From positions 1 to 47,288 of the forward strand of contig JANWVO010000029.1 of NCBI GenBank assembly GCA_025056865.1: DNA of 47,288 nt. The letters run 5' to 3'. Both the position numbers and the translations under genes were made by a program. The notes under the pieces are model-generated. The model searched no databases, was not told the origin of the DNA, and worked only from the letters and a program-made list of their open reading frames with translations. Shown here piece after piece: positions 1 through 8,253 of the stretch (positions are counted from its first letter, which is position 1; each line of letters begins with the position of its first letter). This DNA is from Bryobacteraceae bacterium. Its GTDB lineage: Bacteria; Acidobacteriota; Terriglobia; Bryobacterales; Bryobacteraceae.

Positions 1-482
1 CCCGCCCAGAGCGCGTCCTCCCCCGTCGCCCCTTCGTGCCCGTCGTTGGTCGCGGCCACGGCGAAATCGCCGCCCAGCGCCCCGCTCAGGGCAGGGAAGG
101 CCGGCGGGCGGAGCGAGCCGCACAGCCCGGCGCAGCCATGCTGAAGGTAGCGCCCGTTCCACGTCCGCGCCGGCATGCGCAACATGAACCGGATCTGCGG
201 CTGGACGTATCCGGTCACTTCGCAGAATTCCGGCGCCGTTCCGCTGGCCGCCACCATCCTGGCTCCGGTGATCCGCGCCGGAGCTCCGGGGATTTCCTGG
301 AAATCAGGAACGTCCGTCACGCCGGGCAGGCCGCTGTCAGCCAGCCTCGCGCATTCGATCCGCGGCGCAAGGGCGGCCGGAGCCGCCTGCGCCGGCCTTC
401 CAGACCGTCCGTTCCGCTTCGCCGCGCCCGCCGCCAGCAGGGCCGCGGACAGAAGGATCATCCAGCCCGCCGTCCTCGGCAT
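1..482 (-). CDS. Tannase/feruloyl esterase family protein, N-terminal part (gene runs off the window)
   Basis: The minus strand is open from an ATG at 482 to the window edge, giving 160 N-terminal residues. An AAAGGAGG box lies 6 nt before this ATG and decides the start; another ATG at 488 is fused to the box itself. The first 20 or so residues are a hydrophobic signal peptide. The rest contains the stretch FCEVTGYVQPQIRFMLRMP followed by WNGRYLQHGCAGLCGS, which I recognise as the conserved N-terminal block of the tannase/feruloyl esterase family (PF07519), secreted serine hydrolases that cut aromatic esters of plant material. The catalytic serine region lies beyond the window. It follows the esterase ending at 527 by 44 nt on the same strand, so the two are probably co-transcribed. 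The substrate cannot be told from this part. Confidence 0.8.
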   Translation of the reverse strand, partial: MPRTAGWMILLSAALLAAGAAKRNGRSGRPAQAAPAALAPRIECARLADSGLPGVTDVPDFQEIPGAPARITGARMVAASGTAPEFCEVTGYVQPQIRFMLRMPARTWNGRYLQHGCAGLCGSLRPPAFPALSGALGGDFAVAATNDGHEGATGEDALWA

Positions 483-526
483 CAGCATCCTCCTTTCGCG
501 AAATGCAGGCGGGAATTCAGCCGTAT

Positions 527-1732
527 TTATTTGAAAATCAGCTCGGCAAAATCGGCAAAATTCCTCCGCCACAGCGGCCAGACATGGCCTGCATCCGGAA
601 TCTCCGCGTATTTCGCCTGCACGCCGATCGAATCCAGGTACGCCTTGAACTCCCGGTTCACCCGGATCAGCGCGTCGGCAGTCCCGCAGGAGATCCACAG
701 GAGCCGGATCCGCCGGTTGGATTCCCGGTCCAGCTTGGGGAAAACGCGGGGCAGTTCGCCCGCCATCAGCCGCAGCCGCTCCGGGTTCGGAGGACCCGGC
801 TGCGCCGTGCGCGCCTCCGGCGGCCGCGTCTGCCACCACAGGTTGAAGGCTCCGCTAAAAGAGCCGATCCAGGCGAACCGGTCCAGGTGATTCAACCCGG
901 CCAGCAACGCCTCCGCCCCGCCCATGGACAGGCCCGCAATGGCGCGCTCCTCGCGCCGCCGGCCCGCGTTGTACAGCCGCTCCACCTGCGGCATCACCTC
1001 CTCGAGCAGGATGCGGACATACGACGGCAGCATCTCCTCGCGGTCCACGTCCGCAGGCCCGCCCGCCGTGCCGTAGCCGAGCGGGTTCACCATGATCATC
1101 GGCTCGGCCCGGGCCTGATGGATCAGCGTGTCCAGCGTCGCGTTCGCCGCGCCGACCTCGATCCACGCCCGGGCATCGTCGCCCAGCCCGTGCAGCAGGT
1201 ACACCACCGGATACGGCCGCTTCCGCCGCGCGTCGTAGCCAGGCGGCGTGTAGACGTAGAAGTCGCGCTCATCGCCGGCAATCTTCGAGTGGAAGACATG
1301 GCGCGTCACCGCCCCGCGCGGAGCGCCCGGCACGGGGTTCCACGGAATGCCGCCCGGCACCAGCACCAGGCTGCGGCGCATGCTGCGCCAGGCGGGCCGC
1401 ATGCGCGGGTTGGCCGGATCCGGAATGCTCAGCCCGTCGACGACGAACGCGTATTCGTGCAGGTCCGGCGGCAGCGGGTCCGTCGTCGCCGACCACACCC
1501 CCTCGGCGTCTTTCTGCATGGGAATCGGTTTCGGCGTGATCCCGGCCAGCAGCACCTGCCTCGCTTCCGGCGCCCGGAGCCGGAACACGACCCGCCGGTC
1601 CGGCAGCACCTCTGGCGAAACCACTGGCGGACTCCAGAACCCTGCCCCGCGCCGCGGCGTCTCCGCGGCAGGCGGCTGCGCCGCCGCTGCCATGCACAAC
1701 GCCCATGCAAGCCACGCCGCTCCTGCTCTCAT
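527..1732 (-). CDS. Secreted CE1-like esterase with N-terminal Ig-like/CBM48-type domain
   Basis: A 401-residue alpha/beta hydrolase of the putative esterase family (PF00756), which includes feruloyl and acetyl-xylan esterases and enterochelin esterase. The start at 1732 follows a GGAG box by 7 nt and gives a signal peptide; a longer ORF upstream has no such support. Residues about 40-125 look like the beta-sandwich module common in these enzymes. The catalytic domain follows, with the nucleophile elbow GLSMGG (serine about 269), an aspartate in CGTAD (about 353) and a histidine in PDAGH (about 383). The next gene downstream is a tannase-family enzyme, which suggests a small operon acting outside the cytoplasm on plant polymer esters. 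The exact substrate is inference. Confidence 0.82.
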   Translation of the reverse strand: MRAGAAWLAWALCMAAAAQPPAAETPRRGAGFWSPPVVSPEVLPDRRVVFRLRAPEARQVLLAGITPKPIPMQKDAEGVWSATTDPLPPDLHEYAFVVDGLSIPDPANPRMRPAWRSMRRSLVLVPGGIPWNPVPGAPRGAVTRHVFHSKIAGDERDFYVYTPPGYDARRKRPYPVVYLLHGLGDDARAWIEVGAANATLDTLIHQARAEPMIMVNPLGYGTAGGPADVDREEMLPSYVRILLEEVMPQVERLYNAGRRREERAIAGLSMGGAEALLAGLNHLDRFAWIGSFSGAFNLWWQTRPPEARTAQPGPPNPERLRLMAGELPRVFPKLDRESNRRIRLLWISCGTADALIRVNREFKAYLDSIGVQAKYAEIPDAGHVWPLWRRNFADFAELIFK

Positions 1733-2078
1733 CGCACCGCTCCTTCGGGCACCGCCGGGAAGGCCGTCGCCGCCGCGGCCGTGCGGCGGGATCATGCCCT
1801 CTCCAGACTACACGGCCCCGGCTCGCTCAGGATTTCCAGATCCGGCTCATGGATTGCCTGATCCTGTCTGGAAGGAAGGCGCAAGGCTCGCGGGATGCAA
1901 GACGGGCGAGAAGCCTTCCGGTGCGGCGGCCGTGCCGGGTCCGGCGGGCATTCGTGAAGGGACACCGCACAAGGGCAGGCCCGGAAAGCGCGGCGGCGGA
2001 ACCAGCGGCTTGCGCACTGCTGCCGCGCGTCCCGCGCAGGAGGCCCCGCCTCCCGCGCGTCGCTTTTCCTGACCGCCC
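1733..2078. other. Intergenic region without a supported gene
   Basis: About 346 nt between the esterase start and the end of the cyclophilin gene. The open frames here are compositionally driven and carry no domain I recognise. A GGAAGGC/GCCTTCC pair near 1874-1922 could form a weak long-loop hairpin. It should hold the esterase promoter on the minus strand, but I see no convincing -35/-10 pair. Confidence 0.4.
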
Positions 2079-2807
2079 TTACTTCTTCGGCGCGGCGGGC
2101 TTCGGCGCGTCCGGCTTCGGCGCCGCCGCCTTCTTCGCCGCAGGCTTCGCCGGCGGAGTCAGCACGATCCCGCCCTCCGGCACCGGACCCACGCGCTCGA
2201 TCGTCACCTTCGTCATCACCACCGGCGTCGTCGGCTTGTCGCGCGCGTCGCGCGGCACCCGGGCGATCTTGCCCACCAGCTCCTGCCCTTCCACCACCTG
2301 GCCGAAGATCGTGTGCTTGCCGTTCAGGTGGGGCGTGGGCACTTCGGTGATGAAGAACTGGCAGGAGCCCGTGTTCGGCCCGGCATTGGCCATCGCCAGC
2401 CGTCCGGGGATGTCGAACTTCAGCGACGGGTGGAATTCGTCCTTGATCACGTCGGTTCCGCCCATGCCGTTGCCGAGCGGGTCGCCTCCCTGGATCATGA
2501 ACCCGGGGATCACGCGGTGGAACGTCAGCCCGTTGTAAAGCGGCCGCCGCACGCGCGCTCCCGTCTTCGGATCCGTCCACGCCTTGCGGCCCAGCGCGAG
2601 ATCGACGAAGTTGCGCACCGTCACGGGCGATTCCAGCTCGTACAGCTTCAGCACAATCGCCCCCATCGGCTGCCCGCCGTGGGAAACATGGATGGTCGCA
2701 TACAGCCCGTTCTCGCGGGCGGGCTGCGGCTGCTGTGCGGACGGCTCCTGTGCCGCCAGCCCGAGCGGCAGCAGGGCGGTTGCAATGATCAGGCCGATAC
2801 GCTTCAT
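2079..2807 (-). CDS. Secreted cyclophilin-type peptidyl-prolyl cis-trans isomerase
   Basis: A 242-residue protein with a signal peptide (hydrophobic residues about 4-18, cleavage near AAQ) followed by a full cyclophilin domain. Family motifs are visible: the active-site strand FHRVIPGFMIQGGD with the catalytic arginine, the QFFIT segment, and HTIFGQVVEG. These enzymes speed cis-trans isomerisation of X-Pro bonds; with a signal peptide it should act in the periplasm or at the cell surface. The last 30 residues are a Lys/Pro/Ala-rich low-complexity tail, which could bind the envelope or nucleic acid, or be disordered filler. It is divergent from the KDPG aldolase gene, with 47 nt between the two starts. 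Confidence 0.9.
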   Translation of the reverse strand: MKRIGLIIATALLPLGLAAQEPSAQQPQPARENGLYATIHVSHGGQPMGAIVLKLYELESPVTVRNFVDLALGRKAWTDPKTGARVRRPLYNGLTFHRVIPGFMIQGGDPLGNGMGGTDVIKDEFHPSLKFDIPGRLAMANAGPNTGSCQFFITEVPTPHLNGKHTIFGQVVEGQELVGKIARVPRDARDKPTTPVVMTKVTIERVGPVPEGGIVLTPPAKPAAKKAAAPKPDAPKPAAPKK

Positions 2808-2854
2808 GACTCGAGCATAGCGCGGGCCGTGCGGCCCGGTGATAGGATCGAATC

Positions 2855-3517
2855 ATGAAAAAAGAGACCATTCTCTCCTCGATCATCGACATCGGCATCG
2901 TTCCCGTGGTCCGCGCCCCCTCGGCGGAAGGCGCTTACCGCGCCATCGAGGCCATCTACAACGGCGGCATCCGCGCCGCCGAGGTGACGATGACGGTGCC
3001 CGGCGCGGTCCGCGTGCTCGAAAAGCTCGCCGATCAGTTCGGGGACAAGATGGTGCTCGGCGCCGGCACGGTGCTCGACCCGGAGACCTGCCGCATCTGC
3101 ATGCTCGCCGGGGCGCAGTTCTTCGTCACGCCCGCGCTGAACCTGAAGACGATCGAAATGGCGCACCGCTATTCGAAGCCCATCATGCCCGGCGCTCTCA
3201 CACCCACGGAAGTCCTCACCGCGTGGGAGGCCGGCGCAGATATCGTGAAGGTCTTCCCCTGCGACAATGTCGGCGGGGCCAGGTACATCAAGGCGCTCAA
3301 AGGCCCGTTCCCGCACATCGAGCTGATCCCCACCGGCGGCGTCAGCCTCGCCACCGCGGGCGACTTCCTCAAAGCCGGCGCCTGCGCCGTCGCCGTCGGC
3401 GGCGAGCTCGTCGACGCCAAAACCATCAAGGAAGGCCGGTTCGAAGTCTTCGAAGAACGCGCCCGCCAATTCCTCGAAGTCATCCGCAAGGCGCGCGAGG
3501 AAATGAAGGCCGCCTGA
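2855..3517 (+). CDS. eda: KDPG / 2-keto-4-hydroxyglutarate aldolase
   Basis: A 220-residue class I aldolase, the family's normal length. The family cleaves 2-keto-3-deoxy-6-phosphogluconate to pyruvate and glyceraldehyde-3-phosphate (Entner-Doudoroff pathway). The active-site glutamate is seen at residue 43 (AAEVTMTVPGA) and the Schiff-base lysine at 132 (ADIVKVFPCDNVGG), with the phosphate-binding IPTGGV segment after it. No edd-like dehydratase is in the window, so the main substrate could be KDPG, KDPGal or 4-hydroxy-2-oxoglutarate. The gene stands alone, divergent from the cyclophilin and 30 nt before the Trm112-like gene, so it may lead the plus-strand run. Confidence 0.9.
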   Translation: MKKETILSSIIDIGIVPVVRAPSAEGAYRAIEAIYNGGIRAAEVTMTVPGAVRVLEKLADQFGDKMVLGAGTVLDPETCRICMLAGAQFFVTPALNLKTIEMAHRYSKPIMPGALTPTEVLTAWEAGADIVKVFPCDNVGGARYIKALKGPFPHIELIPTGGVSLATAGDFLKAGACAVAVGGELVDAKTIKEGRFEVFEERARQFLEVIRKAREEMKAA

Positions 3518-3547
3518 GCCTGCTCTGCTACAATTTGGGGAGATTCC

Positions 3548-3721
3548 ATGGCGATCAGTCAGGATCTTCTCGACATTCTGGCCTGCCCGGTGTGCAAGGA
3601 ACCCGTCCAGCTCACCGAGGACCAGCAGGGGCTGAAGTGCCCCAGGTGCCGCCGCGTTTACCCCATCCGGGATGATATCCCGGTGATGCTGGTCAGCGAG
3701 GCGACCATCGAAGAAGAATAG
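3548..3721 (+). CDS. Trm112 family small zinc-binding-type protein
   Basis: A 57-residue protein with two CxxC knuckles, ACPVCK at 12-17 and KCPRCR at 30-35, and the ending RVYPIRDDIPVML that marks the Trm112/YcaR family (PF03966). Eukaryotic Trm112 activates methyltransferases; the bacterial members are mostly uncharacterised. In E. coli the homologue ycaR sits with msbA, lpxK and kdsB. Here the gene lies just before a GT9 glycosyltransferase and an MsbA-like exporter, so the link to lipopolysaccharide genes is kept. The start is the only ATG that fits before the first knuckle. It is separated from the next gene by 9 nt. Confidence 0.88.
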   Translation: MAISQDLLDILACPVCKEPVQLTEDQQGLKCPRCRRVYPIRDDIPVMLVSEATIEEE

Positions 3722-3730
3722 CCGCACCCA

Positions 3731-4645
3731 ATGGCGCCTGCGCTCGACAGTCTGCCAGCCGGAGCGCGGGTGTTGGTCATCCGCCTGCGCTCCCTCGGCG
3801 ACTGCGTCCTCACCACGCCCGCGCTGCGGCTGCTCAACGCCTTCCGCCCCGACCTGGAAATCGCCGTGGCCGTCGAGCCGCGCTTTTCGGCCGTGTTCGC
3901 TTCCCATCCGGCCGTGGCTGCCGTGCTGGAGCCGTCCCTGGCCGCCGCGCGGCGCTGGCGTCCGCGCCTGGCCCTGAATTTCCACGGCGGCACGCGCAGC
4001 CTCTGGCTCACGCTCGCCTCCGGCGCGCCGCTCCGCGCCGGCTTCGGCCACTTCCGCCACCAGTGGGCCTACAACATCCGCATCCCGCGCGCGCAGGAAA
4101 TCCTCGCCGAGGAGCGCACCGTCCACACGGCCGAACATCTGGCCTCGGCCATGTTTTATCTCGGCGTGCCGCGCTCGCCCATCCCGCGCGCCGAACTCTT
4201 TGCGCCGCCCCCTGCGCCGCGCCCGCCCTATGCCGTGCTGCATCCGTTCGCCTCGGCGCCGGAGAAGGCCTGGCCGCCGGAACGCTTCGCCGCGCTCGGC
4301 CGTCATCTCCGGGACTCCCACGGCCTCGGCGTCATCGTCATTGGCGGCGCCGCCGACGATTTCCGCCCCTTCGCGGAGTTCGAATCCCTGCGCGGGGCGC
4401 CGCTGGCCGAAGTGATGCAGCTCGTCCGCGGCGCGTCGCTCTTCGCCGGCAATGACAGCGGCCCCGCGCACATCGCCGCCGCCTTCGGCGTCCCATCGCT
4501 GGTTCTCTTCGGCCCCTCCGATCCCCGCATCTGGGGGCCGTGGCAGGCGCCTGCCGAAGTGCTGCGCGCGCCGGAGGGCATCGCACGCATCCCGCTCGAA
4601 GACGCCCTCGAAGCGGCGGAAAGGCTGAGGGCCCGCGCATGGTGA
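3731..4645 (+). CDS. Glycosyltransferase family 9 (heptosyltransferase-like)
   Basis: A 304-residue GT-B fold enzyme. The N-terminal VLVIRLRSLGDCVLTTPAL segment and the C-terminal GNDSGPAHIAAAFGVP motif with FGPSDP are hallmarks of GT9 (PF01075), the ADP-heptose:LPS heptosyltransferases. It should add a sugar to lipid A or core oligosaccharide on the inner face of the cytoplasmic membrane. The coding sequence overlaps the start of the MsbA-like gene by 7 nt, and a Trm112-like gene lies 9 nt upstream, so these form an envelope-lipid operon. The sugar transferred cannot be read from the sequence; which of WaaC, WaaF or WaaQ it corresponds to is not decided. Confidence 0.85.
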   Translation: MAPALDSLPAGARVLVIRLRSLGDCVLTTPALRLLNAFRPDLEIAVAVEPRFSAVFASHPAVAAVLEPSLAAARRWRPRLALNFHGGTRSLWLTLASGAPLRAGFGHFRHQWAYNIRIPRAQEILAEERTVHTAEHLASAMFYLGVPRSPIPRAELFAPPPAPRPPYAVLHPFASAPEKAWPPERFAALGRHLRDSHGLGVIVIGGAADDFRPFAEFESLRGAPLAEVMQLVRGASLFAGNDSGPAHIAAAFGVPSLVLFGPSDPRIWGPWQAPAEVLRAPEGIARIPLEDALEAAERLRARAW

Positions 4646-6459
4646 GGGAGACCTGGCGCCTGCTGGCTTACGCGCGCCGCTACACGCCCGTGCTCGCGGT
4701 GGCCGTCTTCCTCATGATGGTGTCCGGCGCCGGACGCGCCATGCTGCCGGTGCTGCTGAAGCCCGTCTTCGACCGCGTGCTCGAGCCGTCTTCTCCGGAG
4801 GCGCGCGTCGCGCTGCCCATCCCGAAGTGGGCCGGCTTCGAGCTTTACCTCGACCAGCTCATCCCGTTCCCCATCCACAACGTCTGGACGCTCGTCGCCG
4901 TCGCCATCCTGCTCGTCTTCCTCGTCAAGGGCGTCGCCGACTACTTCGGCAACTTCCTCATCAGCTACGCCGGCCTTGGCGCCGTCACCGACCTCCGCCA
5001 GAAGACCTTCGACAAGGTCATCCGCGAAGAGCACGCTTTCTTCGGCTCCCATTCCACCGGCCGGCTGATGTCGTCCATCCTCAGCGACATCGAGAAAATC
5101 CAGCTTGCCGTCTCGCAGATGCTGGCAGACTGGTTCCGGCAGATCTTTGCCGCCGCCGGCATGATCTACGTGCTCGTGCAGAACGACTGGAAGCTCGCCC
5201 TCGTCTCGCTCACCGTCCTGCCCTTCGTGCTGCTGCCGACGGCGCGCCTCGGCAGCCGCATCCGCCGCAGCACGCGCCGCGCCCAGGACGAAGCCGCCGC
5301 CATGAGCGAGATCCTCCAGGAAGGCTTCAGCGGGCATGCCGTCGTGAAGTCCTTCACCGCCGAAAGGCTCGAAAGCGAAAAGTTCCGCCGCGCCGCGCAG
5401 CGCTTCCGCCAGGCGAGCCTGCGCTACATCGCCCTCCAGGCGCTGCCTTCGCCGATCATCGAGTTCTTCGGCGCCCTCACCATCGTCGGCCTGCTCACTT
5501 ACGCCCGCGAACAGATCAAGGCGGGCCAGATGACCACCGGCGACTTCATGTCGTTCGTCACCGCCCTGCTTCTGCTCTACGAGCCGGTCAAGCGCCTGGC
5601 CGGCATCCACAGCATCTTCCAGCAGGCCGCCGGAGCCAGCCAGCGCGTCTTCGAATACCTCGACCGCAGGCCCCTGGTCAGCGAAAAGCCGGATGCGCGC
5701 GAGCTGAAGGAGTTCCGCGAGTCGATCGTCTACGACCGCGTCAGTTTCCACTACCCCGACGCGCCCAATGGCGCTGCGCTCTCCGATGTCTCGCTGGAAG
5801 TGAAGAAGGGCGAAGTCGTCGCGCTCGTCGGCCCCAGCGGCGCCGGCAAGACCACCCTTGCCTCGCTGCTCGTCCGTTTCTACGACCCCACCTCCGGCCG
5901 CGTCCTCATCGACGGGACCGACATCCGCGAATTCACGCTCCGCTCGCTGCGCCGCCAGATCGCGATGGTCGGCCAGGAAACGTTCCTGTTCAACGACACG
6001 GTCGAGGCCAACATCCGCTACGGGCGGCCCGAGGCCACCCGCGAGGAAATCATCGAGGCGGCGCGCGCCGCCCTCGCCGACGACTTCATCCGAGACCTGC
6101 CGCAGGGCTACGACACCGTTGTCGGCGAGCGCGGGGCCAAGCTCAGCGGCGGCCAGCGCCAGCGCATCGCCATCGCGCGGGCTCTGCTCAAGAATGCGCC
6201 GATCCTCGTGCTCGACGAGGCCACTTCGCAGCTCGACACCGAAAGCGAGCTGCTGGTGCAGCGGGCGCTGGCCAACCTGATGGAGAACCGCACCGTGATT
6301 GTCATCGCGCACCGCCTCTCCACCATCCGGCGCGCTGACCGCATCGTCGTGCTCAGCCAGGGCCGCGTCAGCGAGATCGGCACGCACGACGAGCTCGTCG
6401 CCCAGGGCGGCATCTACCAGCGGCTGCATGAACTTCAGTCCGTCGACTGGGAGCACTGA
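4639..6459 (+). CDS. msbA: MsbA-like lipid A exporting ABC transporter (fused membrane and ATPase domains)
   Basis: A 606-residue type IV half-transporter, close to the family's 580-600. Residues 1-330 hold about six membrane segments of the ABC-membrane domain. The ATPase domain follows with Walker [10 protein letters not shown] (about 397-405), signature LSGGQRQR (about 501), Walker [10 protein letters not shown] (about 521) and the switch histidine in IVIAHRLST (about 555). It is expected to flip lipid A-core across the inner membrane as a homodimer. I start it at the ATG at 4639, overlapping the GT9 stop, because residues before it in the open frame are junk from another frame. The GT9 neighbour supports an LPS role; a general multidrug exporter is the alternative. 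Confidence 0.88.
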   Translation: MVRETWRLLAYARRYTPVLAVAVFLMMVSGAGRAMLPVLLKPVFDRVLEPSSPEARVALPIPKWAGFELYLDQLIPFPIHNVWTLVAVAILLVFLVKGVADYFGNFLISYAGLGAVTDLRQKTFDKVIREEHAFFGSHSTGRLMSSILSDIEKIQLAVSQMLADWFRQIFAAAGMIYVLVQNDWKLALVSLTVLPFVLLPTARLGSRIRRSTRRAQDEAAAMSEILQEGFSGHAVVKSFTAERLESEKFRRAAQRFRQASLRYIALQALPSPIIEFFGALTIVGLLTYAREQIKAGQMTTGDFMSFVTALLLLYEPVKRLAGIHSIFQQAAGASQRVFEYLDRRPLVSEKPDARELKEFRESIVYDRVSFHYPDAPNGAALSDVSLEVKKGEVVALVGPSGAGKTTLASLLVRFYDPTSGRVLIDGTDIREFTLRSLRRQIAMVGQETFLFNDTVEANIRYGRPEATREEIIEAARAALADDFIRDLPQGYDTVVGERGAKLSGGQRQRIAIARALLKNAPILVLDEATSQLDTESELLVQRALANLMENRTVIVIAHRLSTIRRADRIVVLSQGRVSEIGTHDELVAQGGIYQRLHELQSVDWEH

Positions 6460-6461
6460 CC

Positions 6462-7358
6462 ATGAGCCTGAAGAGCATGACCGGTTACGCCCGCGCGCGC
6501 CGCGCCAGCGCGCTCGGCGAGGTGGTGGCCACGGCGCGCAGCGTCAACCACCGCGGCCTCGACCTGCACATCCACGTCCCGCAGGAGCTCGAGCCCTTCG
6601 AGCCGGCGCTGCGCTCGGCCGCGAAGCGCCACGTCCGGCGCGGCCATCTCAGCCTGCGCGTCAGCTTTACCCCGGCGCACGCCGCCGCCGGAGCCGCGCT
6701 CAACCGCGCTCTCTTCGAGGCCTATCTGAAGGCAGTCGAGGAGGCGCGCCGGGACTACGGAGTGGAAGGCGCTCCCGACATCAACGCCGCCCTCCGCATC
6801 CCCGGCATGCTCGTCCAGCAGGGCGGCGACGGCGAATTGCCCGAAGGGCTCGAGCCGCTGGTCCTCGAAACCGCCGAAGCCGCCCTCCAGGCGCTCGATG
6901 AGTTCCGCGCCCGCGAAGGGGCTGAGCTCGGCCGCCTCCTGCGCGAACTCAACGCCGCCATCCGCCGCGATGTCGAGGCCATCCAGGCCTGCCGCGCCCC
7001 CGCGCTCGAGTACTATCAGGCAAGGCTCGCGCAGCGGTTGCGCGACCTCGTCGAGGGGATGGAGCTCGACCCCCAGCGGCTTGCCCAGGAGGCGGCCATC
7101 CTTGCCGACCGCAGCGACATCGCCGAAGAAGTCGGCCGCCTCCGCGTCCACGTCGACGAGCTCGACCGGCTGCTCGACGCCGGCGGCGAGGCCGGCAAGA
7201 AGCTCGATTTCCTCATGCAGGAGATGAGCCGGGAAACCAACACCATCCTCTCCAAGACCGCCTCCAGCGGCGAATTCGGCCTCCAGGTCACGTCGCTTGC
7301 GCTGGAAATCAAGGCCAACATTGAACGCATCAGGGAACAGGCGCTGAATCTCGAATGA
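6462..7358 (+). CDS. YicC/YloC family endoribonuclease
   Basis: A 298-residue protein starting MSLKSMTGYARAR, the family's N-terminal signature, and ending with the conserved DUF1732 C-terminal block (MQEMSRETNTILSK, then GEFGLQVTSLALEIKANIE). The E. coli member YicC is an endoribonuclease that acts on RNA including the small RNA RyhB. Length matches the usual 285-300. It begins 2 nt after the msbA stop, and its TGA overlaps the gmk start as ATGA, so translation is likely coupled. The order yicC-gmk-rpoZ-coaBC is conserved in many bacteria, which supports the call. Confidence 0.93.
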   Translation: MSLKSMTGYARARRASALGEVVATARSVNHRGLDLHIHVPQELEPFEPALRSAAKRHVRRGHLSLRVSFTPAHAAAGAALNRALFEAYLKAVEEARRDYGVEGAPDINAALRIPGMLVQQGGDGELPEGLEPLVLETAEAALQALDEFRAREGAELGRLLRELNAAIRRDVEAIQACRAPALEYYQARLAQRLRDLVEGMELDPQRLAQEAAILADRSDIAEEVGRLRVHVDELDRLLDAGGEAGKKLDFLMQEMSRETNTILSKTASSGEFGLQVTSLALEIKANIERIREQALNLE

Positions 7359-7969
7359 GCCAGGTATTCATCATCTCCGCGCCCTCCGGCTCCGGCAAGT
7401 CCACGCTCGTGCACAGGCTGCTCGAGCAGGAGCCAGGGCTCATCTTCTCCGTCAGCTACACCACCCGCGCCCCGCGCGGTCAGGAGCAGGAAGGCCGCGA
7501 ATACCACTTCGTCAGCCGCGAGGAGTTCGAGCGCATGATCGCCGCCGGCGAGTTCATCGAGTGGGCTCGCGTCTTCGAGGACTACTACGGCACCCACCGC
7601 CGCTACGTCGACCAGGGCGCGGCCGAAGGCCGCGACGTCGTGCTCGACATCGACGTCCAGGGTGCGCGACAATTAAAGGAAAAGATCCCCGCGGCCGTCA
7701 GCGTCTTCATCCTCGCCCCGTCCCGCGAAGAACTGGAGAAACGGCTGCGTGCGCGGGGCGACACCAGCGACGCCGTCATCCGGCGGCGGCTGGCCGAAGC
7801 GGCCCGGGAGATCGGGAACTTCGAGCAGTACGACTTCGTGCTGATCAACGACGACTTGCAGGCCGCTGCCGAGCGCCTGCTGTGGATCGTCCGGACCTCG
7901 CGGCTCCGCGCTTCCAACCCGGAAGTGAAATCGCGGGTCCGGCAGATCCTCGAGACTTTCGGGCAGTAG
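7355..7969 (+). CDS. gmk: Guanylate kinase
   Basis: A 204-residue nucleoside monophosphate kinase, the normal size for bacterial Gmk. The P-loop APSGSGKST is at residues 9-17. The GMP-binding region contains SYTTRAPRGQEQEGREYHFVS, and the lid region follows ERLLARGD-like residues near 130 (EKRLRARGDTSD). It makes GDP from GMP and ATP in the cytoplasm, feeding GTP and ppGpp pools. Its start overlaps the yicC stop by 4 nt, and rpoZ follows 26 nt later; pairing of gmk and rpoZ is common in bacteria. Confidence 0.96.
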   Translation: MSQVFIISAPSGSGKSTLVHRLLEQEPGLIFSVSYTTRAPRGQEQEGREYHFVSREEFERMIAAGEFIEWARVFEDYYGTHRRYVDQGAAEGRDVVLDIDVQGARQLKEKIPAAVSVFILAPSREELEKRLRARGDTSDAVIRRRLAEAAREIGNFEQYDFVLINDDLQAAAERLLWIVRTSRLRASNPEVKSRVRQILETFGQ

Positions 7970-7995
7970 ACTCAGAAGGAGAGGCAAGCAGCAAG

Positions 7996-8235
7996 ATGGC
8001 GGACAACACCCGTCGGCCCTTTTACGTGATCCCGGATGACCCGGAGCAGAGCGTCTACCGTTTCATCATCGTGGCGGCCAAGCGCGCCCGGCAGTTGCAG
8101 AGCAACCAGCGCCCGCTGCTGCCCGGCGCCACCAAAAAGCCCACGGTGATGGCGATGGAGGAGGTCCGCAGAGGGCTCATCCAGTACTGGGACCCCGCAG
8201 CGCAGCAGCAGCAGAAGGACTCCGAGCAGCTCTGA
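7996..8235 (+). CDS. rpoZ: RNA polymerase omega subunit
   Basis: A 79-residue protein with the omega core: SVYRFIIVAAKRARQL followed by the KPTVMAMEEVRRGLI segment, matching the conserved helices that wrap the beta-prime C terminus. Omega helps RNA polymerase assembly and forms part of a ppGpp site in some bacteria. The start is the ATG at 7996, preceded by an AGAAGGAG-type ribosome site about 12 nt upstream. The C terminus is a glutamine-rich tail of about ten residues. Its position between gmk and coaBC is the usual one. Confidence 0.93.
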   Translation: MADNTRRPFYVIPDDPEQSVYRFIIVAAKRARQLQSNQRPLLPGATKKPTVMAMEEVRRGLIQYWDPAAQQQQKDSEQL

Positions 8236-8253
8236 TCCGGCGGGAGGCCCTGC

